This document shows, in pieces, positions 43,683-52,804 of a stretch of 64,000 nt of DNA (position 1 is its first letter; every line of letters begins with the position of its first letter). The notes beneath the pieces were generated by a model that worked only from the letters and a program-made list of their open reading frames with translations, had not been told where the DNA came from and did no database searches. A program made the translations under genes and the position numbers. Source of the DNA: Sphingomonas lycopersici (GTDB lineage Bacteria > Pseudomonadota > Alphaproteobacteria > Sphingomonadales > Sphingomonadaceae); contig NZ_JANFAU010000001.1 in assembly GCF_026130605.1 (NCBI RefSeq), positions 434,001 to 498,000 on the forward strand, given 5' to 3'.

Positions 43683-44606
43683 TTATGCCCCCGGCACCCC
43701 CAGCGCCCGCGCCGCCTCGGCCAGCTGCGCCGATTGCGCGGGATTGGCGGCGCGCGCGGCGGCATAGGCCGCCTTGGCCTTGTCGCGCTCGCCCAGCGTC
43801 ATCCGGCTGCGCATCAGCATGATCCAGCCGTCGACATTGCCGGGATTGGCATCGAGCTTCGCCTCGAGGCTCGCGACCATCCCCGCGACCATCGAATCCT
43901 GCTGATCCTTGGGCAGCCCCGCCGCCGCGCGCATCTGCGCGGGGGTCGGGCCGGGGATCGCCGCGCCAGCCGACACCGGGAGGTCCATCGCGTGCGGCGC
44001 GACCGGCTTCACCGCCGCCAGCCGCGCCGCGACATCGATATGGTTGATCCGCCCGACCTGCTCGATCGTGCGGCGCAGATCGGCCTCCCACGGCGCCCCC
44101 GGCGGGGTATCGGCGAGCAGCGCCAGCCAGTCACGGATCGCGCCCGCATGATCCTTGGCGAGATCCTTGCGTACCGCAAGGAAATAGCGCGCGCGCGGCT
44201 CCTTCGCGTCGATCGCGACCGCTTTGTCGAACGCCGCCGACGCCTCGGGCGGCATCGGGTCGTGCGCGCTCGCCATCACCACCGCCTCGCCCAGCGACGA
44301 CCACAAGGTCGCATTGCCCGGCGCAAGGCTGGTCGCGCGGCGATAGGCATCGGCCGCCTCGCCATAACGCCCCGCCTCGAAATGGCTCCAGCCGAGCTTC
44401 TGCCACGCCTCGACATCGCCGGGGTTGGCGGCGACCCGCGCCTTGAGCTGGCGCAGCGCCTCCTCGGGATCCGCCGCGGCCGGGGTGGTGGCCGGAATCG
44501 CCTCGACCGGCGCTGGGCGGTTGCGCAGCGCATTATAGCCGATCGACCCGAGCGCCGCCCCGATCCCGCAGGCCAGCGCGACGCGCCCGAAGCTCCAGCC
44601 CGCCAT
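43683..44606 (-). CDS. TPR protein resembling cytochrome c biogenesis factor CcmH/CycH
   Basis: 307 residues. One N-terminal membrane anchor (RVALACGIGAALGSIGYNAL) then TPR repeats facing the periplasm (DVEAWQKLGWSHFEAGRYGE, AADAYRRATSLAPGNATLWS; NPGNVDGWIMLMRSRMTLGE). This layout matches the C-terminal part of CcmH/CycH/NrfG, which hands apocytochrome c to the haem ligase. ATG 44606 is chosen; a TTG at 44633 is an alternative. It is divergent from the redox cluster that includes a decahaem cytochrome, which supports a maturation role, but TPR proteins of this type are varied. Confidence 0.65.
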   Translation of the reverse strand: MAGWSFGRVALACGIGAALGSIGYNALRNRPAPVEAIPATTPAAADPEEALRQLKARVAANPGDVEAWQKLGWSHFEAGRYGEAADAYRRATSLAPGNATLWSSLGEAVVMASAHDPMPPEASAAFDKAVAIDAKEPRARYFLAVRKDLAKDHAGAIRDWLALLADTPPGAPWEADLRRTIEQVGRINHIDVAARLAAVKPVAPHAMDLPVSAGAAIPGPTPAQMRAAAGLPKDQQDSMVAGMVASLEAKLDANPGNVDGWIMLMRSRMTLGERDKAKAAYAAARAANPAQSAQLAEAARALGVPGA

Positions 44607-44747
44607 CTCCCCGATCCCCCAAAGGCAACGCAACGTTAAGACAATCCGTATCTAGCCTAGCGCGATCAAAATGATAGACCGACGCACGGGGCCGCATTCG
44701 ATCGGGAAACTACCCGAAGCATGTGAACGGATCGGGGGGATAGACCG

Positions 44748-47273
44748 TTGGGTGAGCGCGTGCGCATCGCGATCGTCGGATCGGGGCCGGCCGGGCTGAG
44801 CGCGGCCGCGCGGGCGGCGCAATTGGGGCTGTCGCACCTGCTGCTCGAAAAGACCGATCACCTTTCCGATACGATCTACAAATATCAGAAGGGCAAGCAT
44901 GTGATGGCCACCCCGAGCCAGCTCGTGCTGCGCTCGGACATGGATTTCGGCGCGGGCAAGCGCGAGGCGATCCTCGGCCGGTGGAACGATCAGGCCGCCG
45001 AACGAGGCATCGACGTCGCCTACAACGCCGAGGTGAAGGCGATCGCCGGCACCGGAGACGCGATCCCCGGCAGCATCCACAAGATCGTCGAGCGCAAACG
45101 CGACGGCACCAGCGAGACGCGCGAGATCCAGCGGCACGCCCCGCCTTATCGCCTGACCCTGACCGACGGGCGCGAGATCGTCGCCGATGCCGTGATCCTC
45201 GCGATTGGCACGCAGGGCAATCCCAATCTGATGCGCTGCGACGGCGCCGATCTGCCCCACGTCCAATATCAGCTCGACGATCCCGCCGCTTATAATGACG
45301 AGCATATCTTCGTGATCGGCGGGGGCGATGCGGGGATCGAGAATGCGCTGGGGCTCGCTGCCGACGAGGCGCAGGGCAATGTCGTTACGCTCGTCAATCG
45401 CTCGGCCGAATTCGCCACCGCCAAGGGCGCCAACGTCAAGGCGCTGATCGCCGCGAGCGAGGCGGGGCGCGTCACGATCCTCACCGAAAGCACCACCTCG
45501 AAGATCGAGCCGGGGCAGATCACGCTCGATACGCGCGACGGCGAGGTGAAGCTGAAATGCGACCGCGTGATCGCGCGGATGGGATCGGCGCCGCCGCGCG
45601 GCTTCGTCGAATCGTGCGGGATCGAATTCACCAGCGGCGACCGGCTCGCCTTCCCGCGGCTCTCCCCGATGTTCGAAAGCACCGCGCCGGGGATTTTCGT
45701 GATCGGCGCGCTCGCCGGCTATCCGCTGATCAAACATTGCATGAACCAGGGCTATGATGTCGTCGAGTTCATCAACGGCAACACCGAGCTGAAGCCCGCC
45801 GACGAGCCGATCCTCGCCGCCAAATTCGCCAGCCTGCCCGAGAAGCGCAGCGTTTCCGAATGGCTCGAATTCCTCCGCAGCAATGTCTCGATCCTCGAAG
45901 GGCTATCGCCGCTGCAGATGCGCGAGTTCATGCTCGACAGCGAGGTGCGCGCCTATCGCGCGGGCGAGGTGATCTTCGAGAAGCACGCGCCCGGCTCGTC
46001 CTTGTTCGGGGTGGCACGCGGGCAGGCGTTGGTCGAGGTCGCGCCCGGCGTCGAGGTGCCGATCGACCAGGGGTCGATCTTCGGCGAGGTCGGGCTGATC
46101 TCCGGGCGGCGGCGCGGCGCGACGATCCGCGCCGGCGAGGCGTCGATCATGGTCGAGGTGTCGCGCACCGCGGCGCTGAAACTCATGTCGTCCAACCCGC
46201 CGGCCAAGCGCGCGATCACGCGCATCTCGACCGAGCGGCAATTGCTCCAGATGTTCGGCGCGGGGCTCAATCCGGCCGATGTCGCCGAAGTGCTCGATAC
46301 CGCCGAGATCCTGACGGTGAAGGCGGGCGAGACGATCCTCAACGAAGGCGATGCCGGCAACGACATCTATGTCATCCGCGTCGGATCGATGATCGTCGAG
46401 AAGAAGATCGGGGGGAAGAATGTCTTCCTCTCCTATCTCCCCGCGGGCAGCTATGTCGGGGAAATGGCGCTGATCGCGGGGACGCCGCGCACCGCCACCG
46501 TTCGCGCGACGGTCCGGTCGGAGGTGATCCGGCTCAACGGCGATGCCTTCGCGCGGCTGATGGCGGCCAAGCCCGCTCTGCTCGAACGCGCGCGGCGCGA
46601 CATGGCCGCGCGGCAGGACGTCAACGCCTTCGTCGAGAGCCGCAAGCATAGTTTCTCGACCGTCGTCGACATGTATTCGGAAACCGCCAAATTCCTCGTC
46701 GACAACGGCATCGGCGAAGCGACCGACGTGCTGCTGATCGACGAGAATCTGTGCGTCGGCTGCGACAATTGCGAAAAGGCGTGCGCCGACAGCCACGAAG
46801 GGCTCTCCCGGCTCGATCGCGAGGCGGGGCGCACCTATGCGCATCTCCACGTCCCCACCTCGTGCCGGCATTGCGAACATCCGCACTGCATGGCCGATTG
46901 CCCGCCCAATGCGATCCACCGCGGCCCCGATGGCGAGGTATTCATCGACGAGACCTGCATCGGCTGCGGCAATTGCCAGCGCAACTGCCCCTATGGCGTG
47001 ATCCGCATGGACAGCGTGCCGCCCGAAAAGCCCGGGCTGCTGCAATGGCTGCTGTTCGGCCGGGGGCCGGGGCCGGGCGAGCCCTCCAAGAAATGGCGCT
47101 ACAAGCACGCCGAGCCGGGGGTCGAAAAGCCCAAGAAGGCGATCAAATGCGACATGTGCTCGGGGATCGACGGCGGCCCGGCCTGCGTCCGCGCCTGCCC
47201 GACCGGCGCGGCGATCCGCGTTGCGCCGGAGGATTTCCTCACCGTCGCGCGGCTCGGACGGGAGGCAAAATAG
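44748..47273 (+). CDS. fusion: FAD/NAD(P) oxidoreductase, two cNMP-binding domains, 4x[4Fe-4S] ferredoxin
   Basis: 841 residues in three parts. (1) Residues 5-345: FAD-dependent pyridine nucleotide oxidoreductase (GSGPAG 11-16; GGGDAG 191-196; FVIGALAGYPLIKHCMNQGY). (2) Two cyclic-nucleotide-binding domains: CNB1 ~385-485 (IFGEVGLISGRRRGATI), CNB2 ~505-615 (VGEMALIAGTPRTATVRA), each keeping the Glu and Arg that hold the sugar and phosphate. (3) Residues 660-820: sixteen cysteines in DmsB/NrfC-like groups (669-679, 706-718, 737-747, 801-817). It is probably a cytosolic electron-transfer subunit switched by cAMP or cGMP. Start is TTG 44748 (GGGGGA upstream) or GTG 44760. The next gene starts within its stop codon. 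Confidence 0.88.
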   Translation: MGERVRIAIVGSGPAGLSAAARAAQLGLSHLLLEKTDHLSDTIYKYQKGKHVMATPSQLVLRSDMDFGAGKREAILGRWNDQAAERGIDVAYNAEVKAIAGTGDAIPGSIHKIVERKRDGTSETREIQRHAPPYRLTLTDGREIVADAVILAIGTQGNPNLMRCDGADLPHVQYQLDDPAAYNDEHIFVIGGGDAGIENALGLAADEAQGNVVTLVNRSAEFATAKGANVKALIAASEAGRVTILTESTTSKIEPGQITLDTRDGEVKLKCDRVIARMGSAPPRGFVESCGIEFTSGDRLAFPRLSPMFESTAPGIFVIGALAGYPLIKHCMNQGYDVVEFINGNTELKPADEPILAAKFASLPEKRSVSEWLEFLRSNVSILEGLSPLQMREFMLDSEVRAYRAGEVIFEKHAPGSSLFGVARGQALVEVAPGVEVPIDQGSIFGEVGLISGRRRGATIRAGEASIMVEVSRTAALKLMSSNPPAKRAITRISTERQLLQMFGAGLNPADVAEVLDTAEILTVKAGETILNEGDAGNDIYVIRVGSMIVEKKIGGKNVFLSYLPAGSYVGEMALIAGTPRTATVRATVRSEVIRLNGDAFARLMAAKPALLERARRDMAARQDVNAFVESRKHSFSTVVDMYSETAKFLVDNGIGEATDVLLIDENLCVGCDNCEKACADSHEGLSRLDREAGRTYAHLHVPTSCRHCEHPHCMADCPPNAIHRGPDGEVFIDETCIGCGNCQRNCPYGVIRMDSVPPEKPGLLQWLLFGRGPGPGEPSKKWRYKHAEPGVEKPKKAIKCDMCSGIDGGPACVRACPTGAAIRVAPEDFLTVARLGREAK

Positions 47274-48157
47274 TGGCGACCGCCGCCCCCACCCGCGTTC
47301 CCGCGCGCCGCGATCGCGGCGCCGCGCTCCACGACGGTTTCCTGCGTCACGCGCGCTTCCGCTGGCTCAAGATCGCGCTGCTGCTATGCCTCGCCTGTAT
47401 CGCCAGCTATCTGCTGATCGACGTCACCCCGCATCACAATGGCGGGAGCTGGTATGGCTATACGCTCGGCACGATCGGCGCGCTGCTGATCCTGTGGCTG
47501 ACCCTGCTGGGGGTGCGCAAGCGCGCGATGACCGCGGGGCGCTGGTCACTCAAGGCCTGGACCTCGGCGCACGTCTATCTCGGGCTCAGTCTGATCGTCG
47601 TCGCGACCTTGCACACCGGTTTCCAGCTCGGCTGGAACGTTCATACGCTCGCTTATGCGCTGATGTTGCTGGTGATCGCCTCGGGGATCGTCGGCATCAT
47701 CTTTTATGCCGCGCTCCCCGCCGCGCTGAGCAACAACCGCGCCGAGATGACGCAGGGGCAGATGCTCGACGCGATCCGCGCGATCGATCGCCAGCTCCAC
47801 GATGCCGCGCAGCCGCTGCCGCACGATCAGGCGGCCCTGGTGCGGCTGTCGCTCGACGACGATCCGTTCGGCGGCGGCATCGTCGCGCGGCTTTCGGGCA
47901 ATTATCCGCGCTGCGGCACCGCGCGCGCGCAGGCCGCGCTGCGCCGCTGGACCGGGGACCGGCCCGATACTGGGAACGACCCGCTCGAACGGATCGACGC
48001 CCTGCTCGAACGCAAGCGCGCGATGCTGGCGCGGCTGCGCCGCCACCTGAAGCTCAAGGCGTTGCTGGAGATCTGGCTCTACGTCCATGTCCCGGCGACC
48101 TTCGCGCTGCTCGCCGCGCTCACCGCGCATATCGTCAGCGTCTTTTTCTACTGGTGA
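47273..48157 (+). CDS. membrane protein, putative b-type haem electron carrier
   Basis: 294 residues. Five hydrophobic helices near 32-50, 62-82, 96-115, 124-148 and 266-290, with a ~115-residue hydrophilic domain between the fourth and fifth. Histidines H100, H114, H124 (TM3/4) and H272, H286 (TM5) are placed as in bis-histidine b-type cytochromes, but no family signature is certain. Sits between a soluble Fe-S protein and a periplasmic multihaem cytochrome, which suggests a quinone- or haem-linked membrane conduit. GTG 47273 shares its G with the preceding TAG; GGGAGG lies just upstream. Confidence 0.7.
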   Translation: MATAAPTRVPARRDRGAALHDGFLRHARFRWLKIALLLCLACIASYLLIDVTPHHNGGSWYGYTLGTIGALLILWLTLLGVRKRAMTAGRWSLKAWTSAHVYLGLSLIVVATLHTGFQLGWNVHTLAYALMLLVIASGIVGIIFYAALPAALSNNRAEMTQGQMLDAIRAIDRQLHDAAQPLPHDQAALVRLSLDDDPFGGGIVARLSGNYPRCGTARAQAALRRWTGDRPDTGNDPLERIDALLERKRAMLARLRRHLKLKALLEIWLYVHVPATFALLAALTAHIVSVFFYW

Positions 48158-48161
48158 GCGC

Positions 48162-49973
48162 GTGAGCTTCATCGTCCGCCAGATCAGCCTTACCGCCGAC
48201 GGCCGCGAGATCGTGCGCAGCACGACGATCGCCAGGCCGCAGCTCTCGCTCGGCCGCGCGGCGGAGAGCGACATCCACCTCCCCGACCTCGCGCTCGATG
48301 CCGATCACGCGCGGATCGAACAGGTCGACGCGCGGACGATCCGCGTCCGCGCGACCGGAACATTGGGGTTCGATGTCGACGGCCGCACGACGCTGCGTGC
48401 CGAGATTGACCCCGCGACCGGCGCCGAACTGCGCTTCGGCGGACATCGCATCGCGGTCTCGGCCGACGAAGACGGCGCAACGGTCCTCACGATCCGCCGC
48501 GTCGATGCGCTGTCCGAGGCATCGGCCGATCGCGAGGAGGCGACCGCTTTCTCGCTCCGCGGGCTGATCCCCGGCAAAAGGCTGACCGCGTGGAGCGCGG
48601 CGCTCGCGATCCTGATCGGCTTCCTCGTCGTGCCGATCTGGAGCGTCGCGACCCGCCCCGCCCATGCCCCGCCCGGCGCAGACCGCATCATCGGCGACAA
48701 GGCGTGGACCCCCGGTCCGCTGAGCAAGGCGCATCACGCGCTGGAGAGGCAATGCGAGGCGTGCCACCGGGAAGCGTTCGTCTCGGTGCGCGACAATGCC
48801 TGTATCGCCTGCCACAAGGATGCGCACGATCATGCCCCGGCCGGCCGCCTCGCGCTGGCGCGCGAAACCCCGGGGCTGGGCGGGCAGTTGCTCGCCAAGG
48901 TCGCGCATGCCTTCAACAAGCCCCCCGCCGGCGCCTGCGTCGATTGCCACCGCGAGCATGAGGGCGCCGGGCCGATGCAGCCGACCCCGCAGGCGTTCTG
49001 CACCGATTGCCACGGCTCGCTCAAGGATCGGCTGAAGGACACCAGCCTCGCCGATGCGCGCGATTTCGGCACCGCGCACCCGCAATTCCGCCCGCTGGTC
49101 GAGACCGTCCCCGGCAAGCACCCGACCTTCGAGCGCAAATCGCTCGACCAGCCGATCACGAGCGACGACGGGCTCAAATTCCCGCACGACATCCACCTTT
49201 CCGCCACCGGCGGGGTGGCGAAGATGGCGCGGACGATGCGGGCCGAGCACGGTTTCGGCGATGCGCTCGCCTGCCAGGATTGCCACAAGCCGACCGCCGA
49301 CGGCACGCGCTTTCTGCCGGTCGACATGGAGCGCGATTGCAAGATGTGTCACAGCCTCTCCTTCGAGACGATCAGCGGAACGATGCGGACGTTGCGCCAC
49401 GGCCAGCCCGACCAGGTGATCGCCGATCTGCGCGCTTATTACCGCTCGACTGCCCCCGCCCGCCCGATCGAACTCGGCGGGATGGCCCGGCGGCGGCCGG
49501 GCGATTATGCCGAGGGGCGGATCTATCATGCCTATTTCGGCGCGGCGGCGACACGGCCGGGCAACGCCGACGCCGCGATCCGCGCGGTCTTTTCCAAGGG
49601 CGGCGCCTGTTACGATTGCCATGTCGTGACCCCGCCGGGCAGCAATGGCGCGACGACGTGGCGGATCACCCCGGTCAACCAGCCGATGCGCTATATGATG
49701 AACGGCTGGTTCGATCACGCCGCGCACCGCACCGAAAAATGCGAAAGCTGCCACGCCGCACCCAAATCCAGCGCGGCGACCGATCTGCTGCTCCCGGGCA
49801 TCGCCACCTGCCGCACCTGCCACGGCGGCGAGCAGTCGAAGGCCGCGGTGCCGTCGAGCTGCGCGATGTGCCACAGCTATCACGCCGGCGACGGCGCCCC
49901 CTGGGTGCCCGCGACGCTGCGCACGAAACGCGAAGATGCGGACCGGCCGAAAAGGAGCCGCCACGCGACATGA
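48162..49973 (+). CDS. FHA domain - membrane helix - decahaem cytochrome c fusion
   Basis: 603 residues. Residues 1-115 form a forkhead-associated domain (LSLGRAAESDIHLPD with G31-R32 and S36; H49 in LDADHARI, where the usual Ser is Asp). One membrane helix at 143-162 (AWSAALAILIGFLVVPIWSV). Residues 190-575 carry ten CXXCH haem motifs with first Cys at 198, 214, 259, 280, 371, 393, 483, 527, 550 and 567. The FHA part would be cytosolic and the cytochrome periplasmic. FHA domains bind phosphothreonine, so the cytochrome may be tied to a Ser/Thr kinase pathway; none is in the window. GTG 48162 is 4 bases after the membrane gene stop. Confidence 0.88.
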   Translation: MSFIVRQISLTADGREIVRSTTIARPQLSLGRAAESDIHLPDLALDADHARIEQVDARTIRVRATGTLGFDVDGRTTLRAEIDPATGAELRFGGHRIAVSADEDGATVLTIRRVDALSEASADREEATAFSLRGLIPGKRLTAWSAALAILIGFLVVPIWSVATRPAHAPPGADRIIGDKAWTPGPLSKAHHALERQCEACHREAFVSVRDNACIACHKDAHDHAPAGRLALARETPGLGGQLLAKVAHAFNKPPAGACVDCHREHEGAGPMQPTPQAFCTDCHGSLKDRLKDTSLADARDFGTAHPQFRPLVETVPGKHPTFERKSLDQPITSDDGLKFPHDIHLSATGGVAKMARTMRAEHGFGDALACQDCHKPTADGTRFLPVDMERDCKMCHSLSFETISGTMRTLRHGQPDQVIADLRAYYRSTAPARPIELGGMARRRPGDYAEGRIYHAYFGAAATRPGNADAAIRAVFSKGGACYDCHVVTPPGSNGATTWRITPVNQPMRYMMNGWFDHAAHRTEKCESCHAAPKSSAATDLLLPGIATCRTCHGGEQSKAAVPSSCAMCHSYHAGDGAPWVPATLRTKREDADRPKRSRHAT

Positions 49974-49986
49974 GGGGCACGGGATC

Positions 49987-50835
49987 ATGCTGATTGCGCA
50001 GGTGAGCGATATCCATCTCGGGTTCGATCCCGGCAACGCGGACGAGCTCAACCGCATCCGGCTCGATCGCGTACTCGACGCCCTCACCACCGGTCCCAAC
50101 CGCCCCGACCTGCTGCTGCTATCCGGCGACCTCACCGATAACGGCGATGCGGCCAGCTATGCCCGGCTCGCCGATGCGCTGGCGCGGTGCGATTTTCCGG
50201 TGTGGCCGTGCGTCGGCAACCACGACGACCGCGCCAGTCTCGCCGCGCATTTCCCGCAGGTGTCGACCGAGGACGGTTTCATCCAATATGTCGTCCCGCT
50301 CGCGGGACGCCGCATCGTGGTGATCGATACGCTCGAACCGGGGCGCCACGGCGGCGCCTTTTGCGCGCGTCGCGCCGCGTGGCTCGCGGCGACGCTTGAC
50401 GCAGATCGTGCCACCCCGACGCTGATCATGATGCACCACCCCCCGGTCGAGGTCGGCATCGACTGGATGAATACCCACCCCGAGGAACCGTGGGTCGCGC
50501 GCTTCGCCGCGGCGATCGCGGGGCGCGACAATGTCGCGGGGATCGTGTGCGGCCATATCCACCGCGCGATCGTCGCGCCGTGGCGCGGGACGACGATCGC
50601 GGTCTGCTCGTCGAGCGCGCCGCAACTCGCGCTCGATCTGCGCCCGATGGACCCGGAAGCCCCCGACGATCGCGCGATGGTGATCGCCGATGCGCCGGGC
50701 TATGCGCTCCACCGCTGGGGCGAGGGGGGGATCGTCACCCATTTCGCGACCGCCGACGCACCGCCGACGCTCGCCCGGTTCGACGACCGGATGCAGGGGC
50801 TGGTGCGGATGACGATGAGCGAGCGGCCGGCTTAG
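49987..50835 (+). CDS. cpdA: CpdA-like class III cyclic-nucleotide phosphodiesterase
   Basis: 282 residues, calcineurin-like metallophosphoesterase with all metal motifs: D8-x-H10 (VSDIHLG), SGDLTD, GNHDD, MMHHPP and CGHIHR. This order and size match CpdA/Rv0805, which hydrolyse 3',5'-cAMP (other substrates are known for some members). It lies 13 bases after the FHA-cytochrome gene, so it is in the same operon as the cNMP-binding oxidoreductase. The context strongly supports cyclic nucleotide as substrate; that remains inference. ATG 49987 chosen. Confidence 0.85.
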   Translation: MLIAQVSDIHLGFDPGNADELNRIRLDRVLDALTTGPNRPDLLLLSGDLTDNGDAASYARLADALARCDFPVWPCVGNHDDRASLAAHFPQVSTEDGFIQYVVPLAGRRIVVIDTLEPGRHGGAFCARRAAWLAATLDADRATPTLIMMHHPPVEVGIDWMNTHPEEPWVARFAAAIAGRDNVAGIVCGHIHRAIVAPWRGTTIAVCSSSAPQLALDLRPMDPEAPDDRAMVIADAPGYALHRWGEGGIVTHFATADAPPTLARFDDRMQGLVRMTMSERPA

Positions 50836-50855
50836 ACGCTAAAATTGTCGTCCGC

Positions 50856-51248
50856 TTATCGGCCGCCCCGCGCGCGGGCGCGGAGGCAAGCGGCGGTGAG
50901 CGCGAGCGCCGGCGTCGTCGCAGTGCAGATGATGCTATCGTCGCCCAATATCGCGCGCGCCGGCGCCGCGCCCTGATAATCCGTCACCGTCCAATGCCAG
51001 CCGCCCGGCACGAGTTTCATCGCGGCGTCGAGCGACGCGGTATAGTCCGGAATGCCGAAGGACGCCGTCAGCCACCATGGAATCGTGCCCGCGGCCTCGC
51101 AGACGCCGGAGGGCCGCCACAGGATCGCAACCGCGATTTCCTCGTCCAGATTACGATCCGGCGCGCCCGCTGCTTCGACACGCTCCGCCAGCGCGAGCAG
51201 CGTATCTGCACCCGCCACGCACTCCTCTCCAAGCTCCTCACAATACAC
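50856..51248 (-). CDS. small protein resembling a phage ABA-sandwich domain
   Basis: 130 residues, cytosolic. Layout DTLLALAERVEAAGAPDRNL, then PDYTASLDAAMKLVPGGWHW, then TATTPALALTAACLRARARG resembles small proteins of alphaproteobacterial prophages (phage ABA sandwich family) that often occur singly. No other phage gene is nearby. It faces the cpdA-like gene tail-to-tail. Function unknown. Confidence 0.6.
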   Translation of the reverse strand: MYCEELGEECVAGADTLLALAERVEAAGAPDRNLDEEIAVAILWRPSGVCEAAGTIPWWLTASFGIPDYTASLDAAMKLVPGGWHWTVTDYQGAAPARAILGDDSIICTATTPALALTAACLRARARGGR

Positions 51249-51348
51249 GAGAATCGCTCCTTTTACGGATGCGTTACCTTGCAGATGCTGAGACGGAATG
51301 CCAGCCGGCTATCCTTGATCCAGATCGACAAGATTCGTGCGCTCGATG

Positions 51349-51390
51349 CAAAACGTCAGCGGCAGCGGCCACGTTGCGGCCGCTGACGTC
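51349..51390 (-). terminator. intrinsic terminator of the dicarboxylate-symporter operon
   Basis: ACGTCAGCGGC (51353-51363) pairs with GCCGCTGACGT (51379-51389), a perfect 11-bp stem with a 15-nt loop. Read on the minus strand it follows the symporter stop (51413) and ends in TTTTGC, giving a typical Rho-independent terminator. Confidence 0.65.
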
Positions 51391-51412
51391 TTCTTCCGCT
51401 ACAATTGCGCTG

Positions 51413-52756
51413 TTATCGCGTCGATGCGTCGAGATCGCCGCCGTGAAGCATCGATCGCATCCGCTGCTGGTCGACGGCGCCCTCCCACCGCGCAACGGCA
51501 AGGCAGGCCACCGCATTGCCGATCATGTTGGTGATCGCGCGGGCTTCGGACATGAAGCGATCGATGCCGAGGAGCAAGGCGAGGCCGGCGACCGGCAAGG
51601 TATGCGTCGATGACAAGGTCGCGGCCAGGGTGATGAACCCGCCGCCGGTCACCGCCGCCGCCCCCTTCGAGGTCAACAGCAGCACCAGCAGCAGGCCGAT
51701 CTGCTCGCCGATCGAGAGCGGGACGTTGAGCGCCTGCGCGATGAACAGCGACGCCATCGTGAGATAGATGGCGATCCCGTCGAGATTGAACGAATAACCG
51801 GTCGGCACCACCAGCCGGACGACCGGCGGCGCGACGCCCAATCGTTCGAGCTTCTCCATCAATCGCGGCAGCGCGCTTTCCGAGGTCGAGGTGCCGAGCA
51901 CGAGGACGATCTCGTCCTTGAGATAGACGAGCAGCCGCCACAGGCTGAAGCCGCTCGCCCGGGCGATCAGCCCGAGCACGCCGACGATGAAGATCAGCGC
52001 GGTCGCGTAGAAGCAGACGATCAGCATCCCGAGCTGCTGCAACGCCCCCACGCCATATTTGCCGACGGTGAAGGCCAGGGCGCCAAAGGCGCCGACCGGC
52101 GCGAGATACATGATCGCGCCGATCATCCCGAACAATGCCTCGCCGGCTTCCTCGAGCAACCGAACGATCGCGCCGTCGCCTTGCCCCGATCCGGCGAGGA
52201 CCGCACCGAGCAGGATAGCGACCAACAGCACCTGCAGGATCTCGCCGGAAGCGAGCGCGCCGAGCAGGCTGTCGGGCACGATATGGAACAGAAAGCCGAC
52301 CGAGCTCATCTGCTCGCCGGCACGCACGAAGCTCGCCACCGCATTGCTGTCGAGCGAGCGCGGATCGATGTTCAATCCGTGACCGGGCTGGACGAGATTG
52401 CCAACAATCAGCCCGATCACCAGCGCGAGGGTCGAGACCAATTCAAAATAGAGGATCGCCTTAAGCCCGAGTCGCCCCGCCTCGCGCAAATTACCGAGCC
52501 CTGCGATCCCGGTGACGACCGTCACGAAGACGATCGGCGCGATCATCATCCGGACCAATTTGATGAAAAGCTCGCCCAGCGGGCGCAGGGCGGCGCCCGT
52601 GTCCGGCGCGAAATGGCCGAGCGCGACGCCCAGCACCGCGGCGACCAATACCTGGAAATAGAGCCGCGCGTAGAGCGGCCGCCGCTTCCGGAAATCCGCC
52701 AACGGCGCCACTGCGTGCAAAAGCCCCACTCCCCTAATTCGCCGGTGCGCGATCAT
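51413..52756 (-). CDS. dicarboxylate/amino acid:cation symporter (DctA/GltP family)
   Basis: 447 residues. Helices throughout; family signatures [39 protein letters not shown] (the Ser-rich re-entrant loop), [20 protein letters not shown] and the NMIGNAVA segment of the last core helix. Imports C4-dicarboxylates or acidic amino acids with sodium or protons. ATG 52756 is chosen; the frame extends to TTG 52786 but the N-terminus there is poor. It lies 48 bases after the hydrolase gene on the same strand, so probably carries the substrate of that operon. A terminator follows. Confidence 0.87.
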   Translation of the reverse strand: MIAHRRIRGVGLLHAVAPLADFRKRRPLYARLYFQVLVAAVLGVALGHFAPDTGAALRPLGELFIKLVRMMIAPIVFVTVVTGIAGLGNLREAGRLGLKAILYFELVSTLALVIGLIVGNLVQPGHGLNIDPRSLDSNAVASFVRAGEQMSSVGFLFHIVPDSLLGALASGEILQVLLVAILLGAVLAGSGQGDGAIVRLLEEAGEALFGMIGAIMYLAPVGAFGALAFTVGKYGVGALQQLGMLIVCFYATALIFIVGVLGLIARASGFSLWRLLVYLKDEIVLVLGTSTSESALPRLMEKLERLGVAPPVVRLVVPTGYSFNLDGIAIYLTMASLFIAQALNVPLSIGEQIGLLLVLLLTSKGAAAVTGGGFITLAATLSSTHTLPVAGLALLLGIDRFMSEARAITNMIGNAVACLAVARWEGAVDQQRMRSMLHGGDLDASTR

Positions 52757-52804
52757 GGCCTGCCGCGCGGCGGGGGCGATTGCCAATGCGATTAGCGGAT
52801 CAAA

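Noticed and set aside
44728-44742. TGTGA half-site before the cNMP-binding fusion, possible CRP site
   Set aside because: No TCACA partner at the correct distance, so it does not form a CRP palindrome.
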